The notes under the pieces were generated by a model. It was given only the letters and a program-made list of their open reading frames with translations. It was not told where the DNA came from and searched no databases. From positions 26,334-90,333 of the IMG/VR virus record IMGVR_UViG_3300027375_000003: a stretch of DNA of 64,000 nt. The stretch is one strand, 5' to 3'. Positions 9,422 through 17,526 of the stretch are shown in pieces (the stretch's first letter is position 1; each line of letters opens with the position of its first letter). Source of the DNA: a virus. A program made the position numbers and the translations under genes.

Positions 9422-10293
9422 GTTAGTTTCTCTACTTCACTTTCAATCAGTTTACCATGTTCATCTATTAAGTGTTGTTGATACAGATAATAAAATTGTA
9501 TACCCATAGCAGGGATGATCAGTGCATTCCAACCTATCTTTAAAGAAGATGCAACCATGCCACTTGGGATGAAAGGCATAAAGATTTGGATAAGAAAACC
9601 TAAACCACTTTCAGGTAGTGATTCTAAAAGATCACCCCATGAGATTTGACCTAGAAAACCTTTAATAATATCTGTGATTTTCCAACTGACTTCAGCTACA
9701 TTGACCCAAATGATCCAAAATAAATATGCTTTAGCAGGAATACTGATTGTATGTAGAACAGGATGTTTTTTAAAGAACTCATCTATTGTGTCTTTTAGGT
9801 TTCCAAATCCATCTGATAATTGTTTAAGTTTTTTAGACAGCTTAGATGAATTATCAGGATTGATCTTTTCAAGTAGTGTTTTTATAGAACCTGTTATTGT
9901 AGGTGCATTCTCTGCATATAAGAACATAAAATAAATTAGCTTGTTTTCTTTTGCTAGTTTCTGTTTATGTCCATCAATCCATTTTTTACCTTCTTCAAGA
10001 TATTCAGATAACTTTTCATTAAGTTGCTTATATAGAGAAACAACATTAGTCGCAGTGATACCTAATTTTTCTTTAAACTTTTCCCAAAGGTTTGGCATCT
10101 TTTGAAAACCTTCATAGATTTGTTTAATTTTACCAACAAGACCTTTAATAGAACCATACTTAACAATTTGATTGCCAAAAGGTATTAAAGTAGTCGCATT
10201 AAGTTCTTGTCTTAAATGTGATGCAGTTTTATATTTAATGCTTTTATGTACTGCTATTTGACAGGCAAGTTTTATTAAAATTTCTCTTTTCAT
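9418..10293 (-). CDS. Paralogue 2 of a three-gene family (291 aa)
   Basis: Clearly homologous to the gene at 8549 over its full length. Shared landmarks include ELNATTLIPF near residue 30, the GxFMFLYA-like segment near residue 120, SWGDL, FIPSG, and SLKIGWNALIIPAMG near the C-terminus. The two hydrophobic segments are kept. It starts MKREILIKLACQIAVHKS with the same basic, amphipathic character and a KTAS element near residue 21. It begins two bases after the stop of paralogue 3 and overlaps the start of paralogue 1, so all three come from one message. Function not recognised. Confidence 0.75.
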   Translation of the reverse strand: MKREILIKLACQIAVHKSIKYKTASHLRQELNATTLIPFGNQIVKYGSIKGLVGKIKQIYEGFQKMPNLWEKFKEKLGITATNVVSLYKQLNEKLSEYLEEGKKWIDGHKQKLAKENKLIYFMFLYAENAPTITGSIKTLLEKINPDNSSKLSKKLKQLSDGFGNLKDTIDEFFKKHPVLHTISIPAKAYLFWIIWVNVAEVSWKITDIIKGFLGQISWGDLLESLPESGLGFLIQIFMPFIPSGMVASSLKIGWNALIIPAMGIQFYYLYQQHLIDEHGKLIESEVEKLT

Positions 10294-10295
10294 TC

Positions 10296-11168
10296 CTAAT
10301 GTCCTTTCAATATTCTTAGTTCTTCATCTAAATATCCTTCTTGATAAAGGAAATAAATCTGAAAAGGTAAAGTCTTATATTTCACAATATCTTCAATATC
10401 TATGAAATCCTCTAAAAGAGCAGATATGAAATCACTTAACTTATCCATAGGTAAATCATCTAGTATCTGATCACTATCTAATTTGCCTGTTAGTCCTGAT
10501 ACTAGATTTTTCTTTGCAAAGGTATCATCATCTATTTTTCTTGAAATACCTAAATAGACTAAAAACACAGCTATGTTTACTGCTTTGTTATCTGTCTTTT
10601 TAATTTTTTCTTTTAATAAATCCCAAATCTTTCCTAACCAATCCTTAACAGATGTAGCCATATTTTTAAGTTTATCTATACCTTGTTGGATTTTAGCAGG
10701 TAGTTTAGCATATAAGTTCTCTAACCATTGTTTCGCTTGTGTATATTCTAATTTAGACACTTTATACATGATGTTTAAGAAAGGTATATCTTTAATAACA
10801 CTTTCTAACCACTTGCCAAAATTGGATTTAAAATTAGGCAAGTCCATTAGCATAGAACCAATATTTTTAGGATCGAGATTTAAGGTTTTTTTAATTTCTT
10901 CCCATTTGTTTGGTTTCTTTTGTATTTCTTCATAGATATGGATTAAAGAATTTTTAGTGTTTTCATATAAAGAAGTAATGTCTTTAATAAAAGCAGTCTT
11001 ATAGAAAAGATGATTGCCTAAAACTTCTAAAACTTCAGGTGTGATTTCAGAACGAACATATCCAGCACTAGCTGTTTTATATTTTTTACTTTCACGAATA
11101 GCATCAATAGATGCTAAACGAATGATATGTCTTTTGACTACATTATTTATTAAAACTTGTCTACTCAT
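10296..11168 (-). CDS. Paralogue 3, diverged founder or relative of the family (290 aa)
   Basis: First gene of the trio. Its N-terminus has the RLASIDAIRESKKYKTASAG pattern that aligns with the basic openings of the two downstream genes, and its C-terminus ends in a similar YFLYQEGYLDEELRI block. The middle has diverged and its hydrophobic stretch (NIAVFLVYLGIS) is shorter, so the pair downstream probably arose by a later duplication. The ATG at 11168 is preceded by AAGGGA, which lies inside a 12-base perfect inverted repeat (11170-11208), so translation of the whole trio may be gated there. Function unknown. Confidence 0.7.
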   Translation of the reverse strand: MSRQVLINNVVKRHIIRLASIDAIRESKKYKTASAGYVRSEITPEVLEVLGNHLFYKTAFIKDITSLYENTKNSLIHIYEEIQKKPNKWEEIKKTLNLDPKNIGSMLMDLPNFKSNFGKWLESVIKDIPFLNIMYKVSKLEYTQAKQWLENLYAKLPAKIQQGIDKLKNMATSVKDWLGKIWDLLKEKIKKTDNKAVNIAVFLVYLGISRKIDDDTFAKKNLVSGLTGKLDSDQILDDLPMDKLSDFISALLEDFIDIEDIVKYKTLPFQIYFLYQEGYLDEELRILKGH

Positions 11169-11169
11169 C

Positions 11170-11208
11170 TGATATTCCCTTTTTATTTTATAATAGAAGG
11201 GAATATCA
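11170..11208 (-). promoter_or_regulatory. Twelve-base inverted repeat hiding a ribosome-binding site
   Basis: TGATATTCCCTT (11170-11181) and AAGGGAATATCA (11197-11208) are perfect complements with a 15-base A/T-rich loop. On the minus strand the 3' arm holds AAGGGA, seven bases before the ATG at 11168. A TAAAAT sequence lies just upstream of the 5' arm. Read-through RNA from the gene at 11612 would fold and hide the site. The hairpin could also act as a terminator for that gene, but there is no clean T-run after it. Confidence 0.65.
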
Positions 11209-11213
11209 AAATT

Positions 11214-11612
11214 TTATTGAAGGTAGCCTTTTTGCCAAGAGAGTTTAAACATCTTTACAATATAACCTACGAGTTCTTGTTCAATTTCATCAGATGTAAG
11301 ATTGCTTTCTTTACCATCCCAAACCTTTGAAAATCCTGCGATTTCCCAAGAGATGGCATAACCATTAATTTTAGGACTTTCTAACATCAATCTAAAAACT
11401 AATGCAAGTTCTTGATCATCTTTATAAATAACAATACTTTCTGCATCATCATCCACAGCTACTTTATATTCTGATTTTTTAATCACAGGATTAGACTTCA
11501 ATTGCTTTTCTACAGTCTTAAAAAAAATCTCACTAAAAAGACCACCTGCAATCTTTTCAACACCTGCTATTTTATTTAAACGATTCTTTAAAGATGAAAT
11601 AAGATACTTCAT
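11214..11612 (-). CDS. Hypothetical protein (132 aa) with basic amphipathic N-terminus
   Basis: The ATG is preceded by GAAAGGTAATC. The protein opens MKYLISSLKNRLNKIAGVEK, a basic amphipathic start that resembles the openings of several putative virion proteins here. The remainder is a soluble alpha/beta-type sequence with two Trp residues and no cysteine or membrane segment. It lies between the primase gene upstream and the three-paralogue operon downstream, separated from the latter by the inverted repeat at 11170-11208. I do not recognise the family. Confidence 0.65.
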   Translation of the reverse strand: MKYLISSLKNRLNKIAGVEKIAGGLFSEIFFKTVEKQLKSNPVIKKSEYKVAVDDDAESIVIYKDDQELALVFRLMLESPKINGYAISWEIAGFSKVWDGKESNLTSDEIEQELVGYIVKMFKLSWQKGYLQ

Positions 11613-11667
11613 TTTGATTACCTTTCATATTGTGTTCATATCTAAATATAATAAGATAAAAGAATTA

Positions 11668-12345
11668 TTAAAATAGGAAGTATCTTTTTAGACCTGCATC
11701 TCCTTGCATCGTCCATAATTCATTTGGATCTTTGCCACGATATTTACATTCCACAGCACGAATACCTAACTTTTTGAATTTATAAATAGCATCACTAGAT
11801 TTCAATCTACCTGTGTTGTCATTATCGTATGCCATATAAATAGTACTGATCTTATTAGCAAACCTTTGGATTAAAGAGATTGTTAATTCATCTACACCTG
11901 CTCTCATAGTACAGCCTACTGCATTGGGATATGAGATAACCTTTTTAAGAGCAACCATATCAAAGACACCTTCAACAAAATAAACATCACCATTAGACCA
12001 TAATGATTCAGCTACTTCATGTCCATTAAGTAAAGAAGGTATCCATTGACTGCGATCTAGCATATATTTAAAAACTTTTTTATTACCATTTGCATCCCAA
12101 GACCTTGCTTCAAATCCATAGGTTTCACCTTTTGGACAGGTAGCAGGGATGATTAAACAGTCTTTTAATTTTTCACCTGCTTTGCCAAAGGTTGCTTTAA
12201 ATCGATCACACGGAATGTTAAAGTTTACCATATCAAAGGTTTTAAAATTAACATTAGTGTTTTGATCCACACCTCTTTTATTTAAGTAGTTTTGATGCTC
12301 TGTGCTTAAAGGCAGGATTGAGATAAAATCATCTAGCCAATTCAT
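11668..12345 (-). CDS. DnaG-type primase core (Toprim domain), no N-terminal zinc domain
   Basis: A 225-residue protein corresponding to the catalytic core of DnaG primases, which make RNA primers for replication. Residues 60-100 resemble the DnaG N-terminal core subdomain (the LIIPATCPKGETYGFEAR region). The Toprim fold follows: Glu125 in VEGVFDM, the metal-binding Asp174-x-Asp176 in YDNDNTGR, and KDPNEL at 205-210. Bacterial DnaG is about 600 residues; here both the zinc-binding domain and the helicase-binding C-terminus are absent. The start overlaps by ATGA a 55-residue zinc-finger gene (12342-12509), which may supply the missing zinc domain as a separate polypeptide. Toprim proteins are also used in other nucleases, but the core subdomain favours primase. 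Confidence 0.75.
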   Translation of the reverse strand: MNWLDDFISILPLSTEHQNYLNKRGVDQNTNVNFKTFDMVNFNIPCDRFKATFGKAGEKLKDCLIIPATCPKGETYGFEARSWDANGNKKVFKYMLDRSQWIPSLLNGHEVAESLWSNGDVYFVEGVFDMVALKKVISYPNAVGCTMRAGVDELTISLIQRFANKISTIYMAYDNDNTGRLKSSDAIYKFKKLGIRAVECKYRGKDPNELWTMQGDAGLKRYFLF

Positions 12346-12509
12346 TTTTTAGCTTTCTTATTTTCATGTGTAATGAAATGTTCATGGTATTTGCCAAAGG
12401 TTTTTCTAAGTCTATGTACACAAGGTTCACAAGCACCACCATCTCTTTCAGTCCATTTGATAGCATTAGGCAGGTCGTGGTATTTTTTGCCACAGATCGT
12501 GCAATTCAT
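12342..12509 (-). CDS. Small four-Cys zinc-finger protein (55 aa), possible split primase zinc domain
   Basis: A short gene on the minus strand with AAAGGAGT before ATG at 12509. The product opens MNCTICGKKYHD and has Cys3-x2-Cys6 and Cys27-x2-Cys30, a classical four-cysteine zinc site, followed by a basic tail with several His residues and KKAKK at the end. Its TGA overlaps the start of the Toprim primase gene in an ATGA junction, which implies coupled translation and roughly equal amounts. DnaG-family primases normally carry an N-terminal zinc domain; the spacing here differs from the canonical CHC2 pattern, so a role as the separated zinc domain is inference. It could instead be an unrelated regulatory zinc finger. 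Confidence 0.7.
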   Translation of the reverse strand: MNCTICGKKYHDLPNAIKWTERDGGACEPCVHRLRKTFGKYHEHFITHENKKAKK

Positions 12510-12547
12510 TTTTAAGTACTCCTTTATAAAAATTCAAATTCATTATA

Positions 12548-13093
12548 TTAAAGACAGGTTTCTATTACTTTCTTAATTTCAGAATGATCAATATTTTTAG
12601 ATTTCTTTAAAAACTCTACTGCTTTAAGTCTTGCATTTTTATGATTACTTGCATAGGTTTCAGATGCTTTATCATCACATCTATTGCCACTAAAGTAATG
12701 ACAGATGGTTTTATCTAGTTTGCCATCCCATCTTTCTTTTATGTATTTCAATTGATCTAATGCCTCTTTGGTTGCTCTAGTAGGATGTAAAAGATCAACA
12801 CAATCAAATTTATTCATGCTTAATTTATCTGTCTGTTGAAACACACCACAAGCCTCACCATAGTAGTTTGGTGTGATATGATCTGTATCAAAAGAAAATC
12901 TAGTTTCATTCCATGCAAGTGCAATTAAATGTTGCACAGATTGCTCTTGAGTAAAGTATGTGTTCTCTACACTATAGGAATAGATAACATTTGAGAGTTG
13001 GTTTAGTTTACAGATTTCATCTGTATCTAAGACAGGTGTTTCGGTGTTTAACATAGATAAGAGAGTAAAGAGAATATCGATTGACTTGATCAT
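12548..13093 (-). CDS. Lysozyme/lytic transglycosylase-like protein with hydrophobic N-terminus
   Basis: A 181-residue protein with the layout of goose-lysozyme/SLT-fold murein hydrolases, which cut the glycan strands of peptidoglycan. The candidate catalytic Glu is Glu63 in AWNETRF, followed by GVFQQ at 83-87 (equivalent to the usual G-L-x-Q-I). Later come a Trp-containing helix and CHYFSGNRC at 131-139, whose two Cys could form a disulphide, then a YASNH segment. The first 15 residues are hydrophobic after one Lys and may act as an export signal or anchor. It could be the endolysin or a virion-associated hydrolase; its position among replication genes does not decide this. Ribosome-binding sequence: ATAAGGAC. 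Confidence 0.7.
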   Translation of the reverse strand: MIKSIDILFTLLSMLNTETPVLDTDEICKLNQLSNVIYSYSVENTYFTQEQSVQHLIALAWNETRFSFDTDHITPNYYGEACGVFQQTDKLSMNKFDCVDLLHPTRATKEALDQLKYIKERWDGKLDKTICHYFSGNRCDDKASETYASNHKNARLKAVEFLKKSKNIDHSEIKKVIETCL

Positions 13094-13104
13094 TTTTTTT
13101 GTCC

Positions 13105-13374
13105 TTATAGGTTAGAGAAAAAAGTTTTAAGGTCTTGTGCAATATCATCAGATGTATCATAAGACTTATGATACACTTGATACATATCATCATTTTCACT
13201 GTCATCTACATCTAAAGAGATTTCGATTTTGTTATTATCAGATATATAACTGTAAAGGTAAAAACTACCTTTATCACAGTAAAGAAGACTTTCTAGTTCA
13301 GTATCGGAACAGTCAAGTACATCAATAGAAGAGATTAGATCAACAGATTTGATTTGATTTAAGATAGTGTTCAT
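13105..13374 (-). CDS. Hypothetical small acidic protein (89 aa) under the TTGCAA promoter motif
   Basis: ATG 13374 has AAAAAGGAGTTCTT just upstream, so it is preferred over the longer reading from 13413. The product opens MNTILNQIKSVDLISSID, is strongly acidic in its middle (DVDDSENDD) and ends with a short helix (AQDLKTFF). The order of elements and size resemble the plus-strand proteins at 39895 and 40200, which also open with an I-L-N-Q or T-L-N-Q helix and end in an S-x-x-x-x-x-x-L-K-x-L-L-like helix. The shared promoter motif (13398-13437) supports membership in the same regulon. Function unknown. Confidence 0.65.
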   Translation of the reverse strand: MNTILNQIKSVDLISSIDVLDCSDTELESLLYCDKGSFYLYSYISDNNKIEISLDVDDSENDDMYQVYHKSYDTSDDIAQDLKTFFSNL

Positions 13375-13397
13375 AAGAACTCCTTTTTGTTTAGGTT

Positions 13398-13437
13398 TGT
13401 ACTTATATAACACTTTGCATAAGATATTATTGCAAGT
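13398..13437 (-). promoter_or_regulatory. TTGCAA...TGTTAT bipartite promoter motif, minus strand
   Basis: On the minus strand GAACTTGCAATAA is followed 17 bases after TTGCAA by TGTTAT and then ATAAGTAC. This is the only copy on this strand; it points at the small gene starting at 13374. It matches the plus-strand copies in sequence, spacing and distance to the start codon. Confidence 0.7.
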
Positions 13438-13441
13438 TCAT

Positions 13442-13804
13442 TTAAATTTCTAAAATTTTTTTAATCCTTTCTCTTAAGACATCCTGTTTCCAAAAGTAAT
13501 AGTCATCTGCATTATGAATATGAGAAATTTCATTCACTTCAAAGTTTTCAAGTGGAAAACCAACAGACACAATAGGATGCTTAACATTAATAATGTCATG
13601 TTGATATTCTTTAATCCATAGCACCAAGTAATCTTCAAAGTCGTCTTTTTTCACTACAATATAAGTTTGTCCATCACGATCTTCTTTTGTTTCATTATTA
13701 GAAACGAAAGGTCTTACAGGTTCTTCGAGTTCTAAGAAGATTTGATGCAGGTCTTGTAGGATTGCATTTTGAACTTGTATTGCTTTACGAGTTTTTAAAG
13801 CCAT
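13442..13804 (-). CDS. Hypothetical protein (120 aa)
   Basis: The start is supported by AAAGGAAAAGAAA before ATG 13804. The protein is soluble, rich in charged residues, and begins with a helix (MALKTRKAIQVQNAILQDL) followed by an acidic alpha/beta part with several aromatic residues. No motif or family is recognised. Upstream on the minus strand is TATAGTATAAGAT, a -10-like sequence that also occurs before the gene at 52878. It is the first gene of the large minus-strand replication block and faces away from the structural genes at 13894. Confidence 0.6.
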   Translation of the reverse strand: MALKTRKAIQVQNAILQDLHQIFLELEEPVRPFVSNNETKEDRDGQTYIVVKKDDFEDYLVLWIKEYQHDIINVKHPIVSVGFPLENFEVNEISHIHNADDYYFWKQDVLRERIKKILEI

Positions 13805-13893
13805 TTTCTTTTCCTTTATTTAAAAGAGATATGTATCTTATACTATATTTGTTTTATTAAATGTTCTTTATGTGAAAAAAGGTGAGATTAAAA

Positions 13894-14079
13894 ATGACAG
13901 AATGGAAAAGCAAGATCAATCCAGATCAAGAAAAAGTTAAATCCTTTACAGATCAGTTAGAAAGTTTAAAGCAGATGTTTCAATCTATGCTGGATAAAGA
14001 CTTAATGGAATTAAGTAAAGCACAAATGGAATTAGAAAGATTAGAAGCACAAAAAAGAAATCAAAGAGAGAAAAAATAA
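13894..14079 (+). CDS. Small coiled-coil protein (61 aa)
   Basis: ATG 13894 follows AAAAAAGGTGAGATTAAAA; an in-frame GTG at 13882 lies inside that sequence and is unlikely. The product is almost entirely helical and charged (Lys, Glu, Gln), with heptad-like Leu spacing through SLKQMFQSMLDKDLMELSK, so a coiled coil is likely. Its stop directly abuts the ATG of the 826-residue structural protein, implying coupled expression. Both proteins open with a Met-x-Glu-Trp sequence. A chaperone or accessory role for that protein is possible but unproven. Confidence 0.65.
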   Translation: MTEWKSKINPDQEKVKSFTDQLESLKQMFQSMLDKDLMELSKAQMELERLEAQKRNQREKK

Positions 14080-16560
14080 ATGGCAGAATGGTCAATTATT
14101 AAAACACCTAAAATACCTGACATCTTTAAAGAAGTTAGACCAATTGTAGATAACATCTTTGCTACTCTTAATATCTTTCTTACCTTTCTTAATAATGTGT
14201 TAGAATTTGTGAAAGCCTTTCTAATAGATTTCAGTAATCCTTTGTTATTGCTTTTGAAAGAGCTTATTGCACTTATTAAAAATATCATTTCAGATCTTCA
14301 AAACTTAGGTCTTTATTTAACTACCGATTTGGATATGTTGCCAAGAGTTTTTGATGAAGGCTATAAAGTGTATGCTGGTGGATATCAAGCATTTGAGCAA
14401 AGGATGGTAAACAAGTTTACTAATCCAGCTGATACAACAAGACCTGTTATCAGTAAAGATAGTGTTGTGCTTGGTATTTTTCAATTCGCAGGTTCTAATA
14501 TAGAAGGGATTTTAAGACTCATCAAAATATTTAATGATTTGAAAAAGCTATTTACAGGAATTTTAGAAGATAGTGGTTTGCCAGTCGCATCCAATGTTAA
14601 AGCAACACTTGTTTCAAAGTTCGGAGTTCCTTTCTCTAATTCAAAACTTAAAACACCTGAAGGTTTAAAAATCTCTTGGGAATTAACACCACCTTCTAAT
14701 AGTCAAGACAGTTTTTTTCCATCTTTTGTAGTACCACCTGATGCTTTCTTAGTAAATATAAGTACTATGCCTGTGAAAGTAGGTTTATTAAGAAGAACTA
14801 AATCTGCACAGACAACTACTAATATTGAACTTGCACAAGAAATAGGTGCAAGTTTATATAAGCCTGTTACTGTAAATGGAAAGTCATTTACATTATTAAG
14901 TAGTCCAACACTCATTCAAGATAGTCGTGTAATACCTTATTTTGAAAACTTTATTGATGACATTATTAAAAAAGGTTATCCCTTTAGTTATCAGTATTTT
15001 TTTAATGATAAAGTGATCCTGCCACAAGACTTGGTAGAAAAGACAAATAAATCTTTTTACTACAATCCTTTCGCAGTAGGTGCTTTCTTAACAGGTAATT
15101 CATATAGCTTAACCATACCATATAAAGATTTGCCTAAAAAAATCACATATTCAAGTAAACCATATGAAGTAGATGGCAATACAACAAATGGCATCACTGT
15201 TATTGATAAACAAACTGAAAGTGAAGCAGAAGATTTATATGTAGAAGTTTTATCTTTAAGTTCAGATTTAGGTTTTAGTGATAGTGATCTTGTAGAAAAT
15301 CTTCCTTTATACTTATGGAACTCTATTGTTTCTAATGGGATTGTTACAGGTTTGGTTTCTACTAATTCTAATGCTATCTCAACCAAGCTACCTAAATATG
15401 ATCGTGTAGATTATATCAATGCTTTAAGAGAGGCATTAGCTATTTTCATTTTAGGTGATTATTTAAATGAAAAGAATTATTTGAATGGTCAAGAGGCTGG
15501 TGTAAAAAGTGCTGAGTTTGCCAAATCATATTTATATGGTACAAGTAAGTTTCATTTTTTCAATTTGCCATCACAAGTGAAATTCAATCTTATGGCATAT
15601 GCCAATAGACAGGCAAATGCCACCAGCTTTGTGAAATTTGATCAAGATGCGAATAGCTTTAGATCAGATGTTTTAGCTGTCATTCAGAACATAGTAAATA
15701 AATTACCTTTTCCAACAGAAGCACAACTGATAGCATTGCAAGAGCCAATTGAATTTCTTTCTGAAAAAAGAATAGATGTTAAAGTAGGCGATCAAATTCA
15801 AAAGAAAAGTTTTTATGATTTCTTAATAGAAGATAATATGTATGGTGTGCATGGGAATGCTAATAATTATGGTAGCTTTGGCGATACTTCTTTTGATGAA
15901 GTTCTAAAGGCAAATAAACCTCGTGTTGAAGGATCTGCATTTAATAACATCATCTACTTAACTACAGGTCTTGAAAGAAGAATCGAACCTTTGTTTCCTA
16001 CTGCATACACAGAAAAGAAATTAGGTGTTTCAGAAAAAGAACAAGTAAAGACTACTGCTAAACTTTCTCTTATGTATGATTTGGTAGATCAAGATATTGT
16101 AGATAATGCTAGACGGATGCTTACTTCTTTACCACAGAAGGTATTAAATGAAACAGGTGCTTGGTTTAATGTGAAATTCTTTATTGATGGCTTTCCTGAT
16201 TTCACAGCTTATTTAAATGAAATTATTGCTTTTGTAGAAACCTTAACTTTAGGTTTAGAAGGTCTTATTAAAGCGATTAAAGATTTTATTGAAGTCTTGC
16301 AAAAGAGAATACAAGAAATTCAAAGAATCATTGCTAAACTAAAAGCATTTATAGATGCTATCTTAAATTTCGCTTTAGATCTAGGTGCAACTGTCGGTAT
16401 GCTTTTTGTTGTTTCACAAGGTACAGATGGTTTACTTGCTGATTTCTTATCTGCTACTAAAAAACCTAATGCTCCTTCTTTAGGTATTGGTCAATGTGTT
16501 GTCATCCCCGGTCCACCACAAATTGTTATTGATCTTTTCTCTGCTATCTTTGGAGGATAA
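14080..16560 (+). CDS. Large putative virion/tail structural protein (826 aa)
   Basis: The start directly follows the stop of the coiled-coil gene. The first 80 residues are hydrophobic and helical, with LNIFLTFLNNVLEFVKAFL and LLLLLKELIALIKNII, which could be amphipathic or membrane-associating helices. A central part from about residue 195 looks beta-rich, with a fibronectin-like GLKISWELTPPSN stretch. The C-terminal 120 residues return to long helices (LIKAIKDFIEVLQKRIQEI) and end in a hydrophobic, Pro-rich tail. I do not recognise a named family. The size, domain mix and pairing with the next gene suggest a baseplate or tail component; helical ends around a beta core would also fit a tail tip or injected protein. 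Confidence 0.65.
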   Translation: MAEWSIIKTPKIPDIFKEVRPIVDNIFATLNIFLTFLNNVLEFVKAFLIDFSNPLLLLLKELIALIKNIISDLQNLGLYLTTDLDMLPRVFDEGYKVYAGGYQAFEQRMVNKFTNPADTTRPVISKDSVVLGIFQFAGSNIEGILRLIKIFNDLKKLFTGILEDSGLPVASNVKATLVSKFGVPFSNSKLKTPEGLKISWELTPPSNSQDSFFPSFVVPPDAFLVNISTMPVKVGLLRRTKSAQTTTNIELAQEIGASLYKPVTVNGKSFTLLSSPTLIQDSRVIPYFENFIDDIIKKGYPFSYQYFFNDKVILPQDLVEKTNKSFYYNPFAVGAFLTGNSYSLTIPYKDLPKKITYSSKPYEVDGNTTNGITVIDKQTESEAEDLYVEVLSLSSDLGFSDSDLVENLPLYLWNSIVSNGIVTGLVSTNSNAISTKLPKYDRVDYINALREALAIFILGDYLNEKNYLNGQEAGVKSAEFAKSYLYGTSKFHFFNLPSQVKFNLMAYANRQANATSFVKFDQDANSFRSDVLAVIQNIVNKLPFPTEAQLIALQEPIEFLSEKRIDVKVGDQIQKKSFYDFLIEDNMYGVHGNANNYGSFGDTSFDEVLKANKPRVEGSAFNNIIYLTTGLERRIEPLFPTAYTEKKLGVSEKEQVKTTAKLSLMYDLVDQDIVDNARRMLTSLPQKVLNETGAWFNVKFFIDGFPDFTAYLNEIIAFVETLTLGLEGLIKAIKDFIEVLQKRIQEIQRIIAKLKAFIDAILNFALDLGATVGMLFVVSQGTDGLLADFLSATKKPNAPSLGIGQCVVIPGPPQIVIDLFSAIFGG

Positions 16561-16565
16561 TAAAA

Positions 16566-17402
16566 ATGTCTTTTGCTTGGTCTGTTTATTTTAGAGAAGG
16601 TAGTTGGTATGAGTTCAGAAACTTTGCTTTAAACCAAAGAAGAAATGTCGAAGCACGATTGAAAGTTATTAACAATGAACTTTCACAAATAGGATATATC
16701 CGTGTATCTTTTTTAAAAGATGGTTCTACAAGTAAAATGACAGAAAGAAGAATAGGATTTGAAGTCAATAAAGGATCAAGCCTGCATAAACTCATTATTG
16801 CTTATGTTGTGCAAGGTGGAAATCCTTTTGATATTTCTATGTTCTTAAAACCAGATTCATATTTTTACAGTGATGAACAAATTATTGAAACACAGCCTTA
16901 CACGGGTATCATTGCACCACAGCCAGATAAAAATCCACAAACAGGTACATTAAGTACAGGTGGTTGGTTGCCATTATGGAAATTTCCACCTAGAAAGTTT
17001 GGCAAGAATTTAAATATGTATGACTTTGGCAAAGAGATTAGTGATGCAGTCGAATCAGCTAAAAGATGGTTGCCACAGGAAATTAAAGAATTGAGAAATG
17101 ATCTTGAGGCAAGAATTATTAAGCTATGCGATTTAAGAGAACAGCTGGTCAAAGAAAGAGATGAAATCTTATTAGGTGCAGTAGGTGGTGTCACACCAAG
17201 TCTTTTATTTGATAGTGAATCATATTCAGATACACATCATTTAAGTTTCATTGTAAATAACATAGACAATATTGTTTATCCTAATTTAGATACAAATCTA
17301 AGCAGGGATTTTAATAATCCACGAATAACAACAGTAGAAAGTGCTTTTCCTACATTAGTAGATAATGCACCTAATAATGAAGAGAAATGGACAGCTTTGT
17401 AA
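16566..17402 (+). CDS. Putative virion structural protein (278 aa)
   Basis: It begins five bases after the preceding gene, with GGAGGATAA at that gene's end acting as the ribosome-binding sequence, so the pair form an operon. The product is soluble, with a helical N-terminus, an aromatic middle (the GGWLPLWKFPPRKFG segment) and a charged helix near residues 175-200 that could be a coiled coil. There is no catalytic motif. Context suggests that it works with the 826-residue protein in the tail or baseplate. The family is not recognised. Confidence 0.65.
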   Translation: MSFAWSVYFREGSWYEFRNFALNQRRNVEARLKVINNELSQIGYIRVSFLKDGSTSKMTERRIGFEVNKGSSLHKLIIAYVVQGGNPFDISMFLKPDSYFYSDEQIIETQPYTGIIAPQPDKNPQTGTLSTGGWLPLWKFPPRKFGKNLNMYDFGKEISDAVESAKRWLPQEIKELRNDLEARIIKLCDLREQLVKERDEILLGAVGGVTPSLLFDSESYSDTHHLSFIVNNIDNIVYPNLDTNLSRDFNNPRITTVESAFPTLVDNAPNNEEKWTAL

Positions 17403-17403
17403 A

Positions 17404-17526
17404 ATGATTAAGCATCTTTTAATTTGTTTAGCTTTATTCTTTTTAAGTAAAGAGGCATTATTTATATATCTAGTAGGTTTGCTTGGCTCTTATATAGAAA
17501 GCCACCATGAATCTAATGCACCATAA
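17404..17526 (+). CDS. Possible small membrane protein (40 aa)
   Basis: A short ORF starts at the base after the stop of the gene at 16566. It encodes one strongly hydrophobic segment (LLICLALFFLSK, then LFIYLVGLLG), typical of a phage small membrane protein or holin-like peptide. There is no clear ribosome-binding sequence, and its 3' end overlaps the minus-strand gene at 17490 by 37 bases, so it may be a chance reading. Translation could be by re-initiation after the preceding stop. Confidence 0.3.
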   Translation: MIKHLLICLALFFLSKEALFIYLVGLLGSYIESHHESNAP

